DNA from: Desulfobulbaceae bacterium UBA2276
Lineage (GTDB): Bacteria > Desulfobacterota > Desulfobulbia > Desulfobulbales > Desulfocapsaceae
DNA length: 64,000 bases
NCBI GenBank assembly: GCA_002347085.1
Contig: DDWW01000054.1
Coordinates: 4,958-68,957, forward strand
Direction: 5' to 3'
Under the pieces are notes generated by a model. That model made no database searches, had not been told where the DNA came from, and saw only the letters and a program-made list of their open reading frames with translations. Positions within the stretch are counted from its first letter, which is position 1; the number at the start of each line of letters is the position of its first letter. Shown here piece by piece: positions 59,975-64,000 of this stretch. The translations under genes were made by a program, and so were the position numbers.

Positions 59975-60624
59975 GGTGTCACCGGAAGGGGGAAGTGGCC
60001 GCCGCTGATTCACGAAATTCCAAGGAGATGGAGGGCAGACAATGCTGAAAAAAACGACCATATTTTTTTTCAGTATCTAACAAAAAGCCAGTCGCTGTCA
60101 AGAGAAAGCCAAAAGGGCAAAGAATCCCTCCTCCGGCCTGAATCGTATCGTTCTGCTTCTTTCTCAAGAGGGACACCCTCCATACTTTGAGGCTCTCATG
60201 GAGAGTGACATCCTCAAAAAAGCGCCGCGTATCTTGGAGTCTCGCCAGCGCGCTTATCTGTCAAGGAGTTGCTGCCGGCTCATTTTGATCCGAAGTTGAT
60301 TGCTGCCTTTCTGGCCATCGCGCCGCAGTTGTATGCACTGCTCTGCGGCAATGAGCAGGAAGAGGAACTGAACCTCCTGCTTGATCAGCTGGTACGGCAG
60401 TACTTCACCGTTTGAGTGATTGTCCTCACATTAGCGAGCATTGACAACCACTTCCCAAATTTTTCGGCGCCACGTAGATGTTCCTGATATCCTCCGTTTC
60501 CGTCTCGTCTTGCCGGTTGAAGACTGGTGGCAGGGCTCAGATGCGAGCTTGCCTTGCCGGTATTTTCGGCAAAGAGACCAGGAAAACCGTACAATCTTGT
60601 TAAAAGGGTCGCCTTTTCCGGGGA
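59975..60624. other. Gap with a gene fragment
   Basis: About 650 bases between the hybrid kinase and the GH26-like gene. It contains the 68-codon fragment at 60209-60415 and otherwise nothing I can support; a weak hairpin AAAAGG/CCTTTT at 60602-60617 may serve as terminator for the minus-strand gene ending at 60625. Confidence 0.45.
60209..60415 (+). pseudogene. C-terminal fragment resembling an HD-GYP protein
   Basis: Open frame of 68 codons without a start codon, preceded by an in-frame TGA (60206-60208) and ending TGA 60413-60415. The product contains LSVKELLPAHFDPKLIAAFL, close to the end of HD-GYP domains (G.HFDP.LV.AF), followed by a helical tail NEQEEELNLLLDQLVRQYFTV. Likely the remains of a c-di-GMP phosphodiesterase gene; only the tail survives, so the assignment is modest. 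Confidence 0.42.
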
Positions 60625-61764
60625 TCAGGGAGCCGGCGCAGGCTTTTGCGGCAATTGAAATTGCGGGCGGTCGATCCAGTATGGGGCCGCTACCCCGTCT
60701 CGGTAGGCATCCAGGGCCTCGGGGGAGGAATTGACCCGCAGATTGCTGTAACTCCCGTCCTTGTTTTCCCAGCGTTCATGCCAAAAGACTGCCCCCTTGA
60801 CCCGCTGATATCTGGTCTGTAAGCCGGTGAAGGCCTGGGTGATGAATTCAGCCTTGTTGGCCGGTGGAAATTCACCGACACCCCACTCCGCAAGGATAAC
60901 AGGCTTTTTGGGGTCCAGACGACATATCTCCTCATAGGCGTTATCCATCACCTTATAAAAAGAGACCCAGTTGTTTGCCCGAACCATCTTTCCATACACG
61001 CTCAATCCGAGCCAGTCCACATAGTCCGCCCCAGGATAGTAGCTGGCAATCATGTTCCAAGGCTCAGGGGGGAAGCTGATATTGTTGGCGTGAAAACCCC
61101 AGAGGATATTGTCCGCCCTGCGCACCCTCACCCGATCAACCACATATCGGTATGCCTGTTTTACCAGTTCGGGCCCGGCATAGAGGGGAGATCCATCTTT
61201 CCGGCCTGTAACCTTACCCCCGCCATAATAGATGCCTGACCAGGGAAACCAGGTGCCGTTCATTTCCAGACCCCAGGACACCAGCATGGGCTTTCCATAG
61301 TTCCGGGCCGCATCCGCCCACTGGTCAATATAGGCGTCCCACTTGCCGGCGAGGATGTCGGGCAGATTAAAGCGGTCAGGTTCCCCCCCCTCCTCGTAGG
61401 GCCTGTCCCATGGCGACCAGAAGATCAACGGGATCGCCCCGTATCCCGAAACAATCTGTATCGCTTTCTCGGGGAACCCCTGTTCTCCCCAGAAACTGCC
61501 AAAGGCGACAATGGCAAGATGTTTGCCGGTCATCTGCTCAAAGGCCGTTAGGGCATCAAAGGTGACATCATCCTCACCTTCGCCAAAATCCACATAGGCC
61601 CCGGTGTAGGCCCCGGTTCCCTGCAGCATGAGTTTCTTGGGGCCATCGTCCCTGGTCGTGACAGTCTCTTCATGCCGACAGCCGGCAAAGAATGTACAGG
61701 AGAGTAAAGCCGCAACAAGCAAAAGGGTTGTTGCGGCGGCAGCGATTGAACGTTTTGTAAGCAT
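60625..61764 (-). CDS. GH26-like glycoside hydrolase lipoprotein
   Basis: 379 residues from ATG 61764 (AGGAGC upstream). Signal with Cys-containing lipobox (LLLVAALLSCTFFAGC), so lipid-anchored. The catalytic domain resembles GH26 (beta-mannanase/endoglucanase clan A): the acid/base Glu in SWGLEMNGTWFPW and the nucleophile Glu in PVILAEWGVGE, plus aromatic substrate-platform residues (FWSPWDRPYEEGG, VFWHERWENKDG). Located directly downstream of a membrane deacetylase-glycosyltransferase on the same strand (24-base gap), so it probably trims or releases the polysaccharide made by that enzyme; this link is inference. Confidence 0.85.
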   Translation of the reverse strand: MLTKRSIAAAATTLLLVAALLSCTFFAGCRHEETVTTRDDGPKKLMLQGTGAYTGAYVDFGEGEDDVTFDALTAFEQMTGKHLAIVAFGSFWGEQGFPEKAIQIVSGYGAIPLIFWSPWDRPYEEGGEPDRFNLPDILAGKWDAYIDQWADAARNYGKPMLVSWGLEMNGTWFPWSGIYYGGGKVTGRKDGSPLYAGPELVKQAYRYVVDRVRVRRADNILWGFHANNISFPPEPWNMIASYYPGADYVDWLGLSVYGKMVRANNWVSFYKVMDNAYEEICRLDPKKPVILAEWGVGEFPPANKAEFITQAFTGLQTRYQRVKGAVFWHERWENKDGSYSNLRVNSSPEALDAYRDGVAAPYWIDRPQFQLPQKPAPAP

Positions 61765-61787
61765 TGCTATTATTGCTCCTGTTTTCC

Positions 61788-64000
61788 TCAAGAGGTATGC
61801 GTGACAGAGGCGGTACGGTCAAGCTTGCCCCAGTCGACCAATACCCCTTTGCTTGCCTTGATGATGGCCTTGATGACCGCAAAACTTAATACTGGCCGGT
61901 AGATAAAGCGCATGGGGAGAACCAGCCAGATCTGGGATAAAGGTTCCCGTTCCACGAGACAGGCAACCGCCGCCAGCAAAAGATCGGCACAGAGAAAGAC
62001 CAAAAAATAAAAATAGAGAAGGGAATTGGCCGGGCTCATGAGCAGCGACAAAATTAAAAGGGCATCAATGAGCGGTCCCAGCGCCACCAGCAGGATATTG
62101 AAAAACCAGGCGCTGGGCAGGCTGAACCAGGCCAGGGCCTTGTATTTCCGGTCAAAAAGCATGTCCCTGTGTTTCCAGAGACATTGCAGGGTGCCAAAGG
62201 CCCAGCGGAACCGTTGTTTGGCAAAAGTCCTGATGGTCTCAGGGGCCTCGGTCCACGCGACGGCCCTGGGGGCATAGCAGATTTTAAATCCACACCGGTG
62301 CAGATTCAAGGTAAGGTCGGTATCCTCGGCCAGGGTCTCGGTACTGATCCCGCCCGCCGCCAGGACCGCACTCTTTTTAAAGGCGCTGACTGCCCCCGGC
62401 ACCACCGTGATACAGTTGAGCAGGTGATAGGCCCGACGATCCAGATTAAAGCCGCAGGTATATTCAAGGGACTGGAAGCGAGCGACAAGGGTCTTGGGAT
62501 TCCCAACCCTTGCCCGCCCTGAAACTGCACCAACGTTGGGGTCAGCAAATGGACGGACAAGCTCGCCAATGGTCTCGGGTGCACACTGGGTGTCGGCATC
62601 TAGAGTGACGACAATCTCGTGGCAAACTGCGGCAAGACCGACCTGCAAGGCCGTGGCCTTCCCCTGGTTGACCTGCCTGATCAGGTGAATGCGCCTGTCG
62701 CTTTGGGCCATCTCGGCCACAAGCTGAGCTGTTTTATCTGAGGAACCGTCATCGACCACAATCACCTCCAACTCGCCCGGGTAGGTGCTGCTGCTGACCG
62801 ACAGCAGGGTCTGTTTAATCACCTTTTCCTCATTATAGGCGGCAATCAGGACACTCACCGGCGGGTATGAGGCAGAGGCCGGGGAAGAGGGTGATACCCC
62901 TGTGTCACCAGCCCGTCGACTTTTGAACGCCAGCCAGGCGATGATTAAGGTCCGTATCACCACCAGGGCCGTTGCCACGATCATGAACGCCCAGAAGAAT
63001 TGTGTCACCGCTTGAATGGCCCTGAACCCGCCCTTGTTTACTATCCTGGTCATGACTCGTTGATCCCGGGGAACCAACGGCATCATCTGCTCCGGCGGAA
63101 TCCCAGACAGTACCGGCAGGGAAAGGAGAGTGTCACCCCTGGCCCGCAAATAATCAATAATTTTCGGCAAGGCCTCAACCGTCTGGGTTCGGTCTCCGCC
63201 TGCGTCATGGAGCAGGACGATATTCCCGCCCTGCCGGCGGTCTTTTTTGACGTTTTCGATCATTGCCGCCACTCCCGGCCTTGACCAGTCCTGCGGGTCA
63301 ATGTCTTCAGTGACGGTGATATATCCCATTTTCTGGGCCAGCTTGATCGGGACAAGCTCTTCCTGGTCATGGGGATTGGTGTCGGCATTATAGGGCGGTC
63401 GAAAGAGGATTGTGGAACGACCGGTTATGGACTCAAGCAGGCGCTGGGTGGCATTGAATTCCAGGTAGGCCCGCTCTCCCGAGACCAGGGCGATGTTGGG
63501 GTGGGTATAGGTGTGGACTCCCACCGTGTGCCCCTCGCGGACGATGCGTCTGACAATATCGGGATTTTCTTCCATGTTCTCGCCAATCATAAAAAAAGTC
63601 GCACTCACCCCCCTGGCCTTGAGGATGTCGAGGATCTGCGGGGTCCATCTGGAATCAGGGCCGTCATCAAAGGTGATGACGGCTGAATTATCAGGTCCTC
63701 GGCCCTGGTGAATAATGGTGAGATAACGGGGGAATTTCTCGTAGCGTTCCCGTAAAAGGCCTTCGGTGGCATCTTTGGTATTGAGCATAAGCCGCCGCAT
63801 CCCATCGGCATGCTCGTCCTCTATGGTGATAAAATTTCCCCTGCCGATATGGGCTATCGCCGCTCCGGGCCTGATGGTCTCAATGGCTGGAACATTCGCG
63901 CCGGAAAAGGGCGTGGCGGGATCGAGCTTCAGAACGTCCCAGATTCCTGGATCCTCGGTGCCAAGCCGCGATATGGCAATGCCGCCGACATGGCGATCTC
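61788..64000 (-). CDS. Polysaccharide deacetylase-glycosyltransferase fusion (partial, GH18-like start), N-terminus beyond window
   Basis: Open minus-strand frame from beyond 64000 to 61788, at least 737 residues; an internal ATG at 63800 is not the real start because the frame stays open to the window edge. The first part (HVGGIAISRLGTEDPGIWDVL) matches the end of a GH18-like domain. Next is a NodB deacetylase: ITFDDGPD, VGVHTYTHPN, LFRPPYN, LLHDAGGDR. Then a TM helix, a GT2 domain (VVVDDGSSD, VTLDADTQ, LAEDTDLTL, QRFRWAFG) and several C-terminal TM helices. GH18-NodB-GT2 fusions of this order exist in many bacteria and are thought to build and modify a beta-linked exopolysaccharide such as poly-N-acetylglucosamine. 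Confidence 0.9.
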   Translation of the reverse strand, partial: DRHVGGIAISRLGTEDPGIWDVLKLDPATPFSGANVPAIETIRPGAAIAHIGRGNFITIEDEHADGMRRLMLNTKDATEGLLRERYEKFPRYLTIIHQGRGPDNSAVITFDDGPDSRWTPQILDILKARGVSATFFMIGENMEENPDIVRRIVREGHTVGVHTYTHPNIALVSGERAYLEFNATQRLLESITGRSTILFRPPYNADTNPHDQEELVPIKLAQKMGYITVTEDIDPQDWSRPGVAAMIENVKKDRRQGGNIVLLHDAGGDRTQTVEALPKIIDYLRARGDTLLSLPVLSGIPPEQMMPLVPRDQRVMTRIVNKGGFRAIQAVTQFFWAFMIVATALVVIRTLIIAWLAFKSRRAGDTGVSPSSPASASYPPVSVLIAAYNEEKVIKQTLLSVSSSTYPGELEVIVVDDGSSDKTAQLVAEMAQSDRRIHLIRQVNQGKATALQVGLAAVCHEIVVTLDADTQCAPETIGELVRPFADPNVGAVSGRARVGNPKTLVARFQSLEYTCGFNLDRRAYHLLNCITVVPGAVSAFKKSAVLAAGGISTETLAEDTDLTLNLHRCGFKICYAPRAVAWTEAPETIRTFAKQRFRWAFGTLQCLWKHRDMLFDRKYKALAWFSLPSAWFFNILLVALGPLIDALLILSLLMSPANSLLYFYFLVFLCADLLLAAVACLVEREPLSQIWLVLPMRFIYRPVLSFAVIKAIIKASKGVLVDWGKLDRTASVTHTS

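Noticed and set aside
58916..60190. 424-codon plus-strand open frame
   Set aside because: Antisense shadow of the same kinase; low-complexity product without a ribosome site.
1..64000. tRNA or rRNA genes
   Set aside because: No cloverleaf or conserved rRNA stretch was recognised on either strand on reading; a covariance-model scan would be needed to be certain.

Overview
The window looks like chromosomal DNA of an anaerobic, respiring member of the Desulfobacterota (Deltaproteobacteria), most likely a Desulfobulbales- or Geobacter-like dissimilatory metal/sulfur metaboliser. The reasons are the very high density of multiheme c-type cytochromes (12 genes, about 97 haem-attachment motifs), NHL-propeller proteins, Cbc-type quinone/cytochrome modules, sigma-54 activators and long PAS-containing kinases. 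This taxonomic call is an inference; no rRNA or marker gene is present.

Layout. 1-4.7 kb: operon of a sigma-54 response regulator, an outer-membrane porin, a PstS-like periplasmic protein and a diguanylate cyclase. 5.0-8.5 kb: two secreted proteins (the second with a very acidic tail), a strong terminator, and a membrane/TPR-like protein. 8.9-13.7 kb: an operon with a clear sigma-70-type promoter encoding two HAMP-only membrane proteins around a heptahaem cytochrome, then a CHASE4-like histidine kinase and a LuxR-type regulator. 14.0-34.1 kb: a large electron-transfer island. It holds an inner-membrane b/c cytochrome module (15.0-18.0 kb), an 18-haem cytochrome, a lipoprotein cytochrome next to an outer-membrane beta-barrel, three NHL propellers, 12- and 15-haem cytochromes, a truncated tandem duplicate, and TPR/thioredoxin-fold helpers.

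34.2-38.7 kb: housekeeping-like genes (MFS transporter, DnaQ-type exonuclease, REC-GGDEF protein, ResB for cytochrome c maturation). 38.8-49.1 kb (minus strand): a second quinone-linked module (NrfD-like, FeS, NapC-like hexahaem cytochrome; the gene content of Geobacter Cbc4), with an FtsH-like protease, a degenerate kinase-like membrane protein and a 74-residue membrane protein. Upstream are a PAS kinase and an NtrC-type activator. Between activator and target genes lie a near-consensus sigma-54 promoter and five TGTCCC heptads at exact 11-bp spacing, which together suggest a self-contained regulatory circuit.

49.4-64.0 kb: CorA, a repeat-rich intergenic region, an unusual 1084-residue fusion of a CbiM/PDGLE cobalt-nickel transporter component to a complete histidine kinase, a transposase remnant, a REC-GGDEF protein, a MASE3/PAS hybrid kinase, a GH26-like lipoprotein, and a polysaccharide deacetylase-glycosyltransferase that runs off the window end.

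The strongest candidates for something undescribed are the CbiM-kinase fusion, the sigma-54-controlled quinone module with its own protease and degenerate kinase, and the cytochrome/HAMP/kinase operon, which could be a redox-sensing system.
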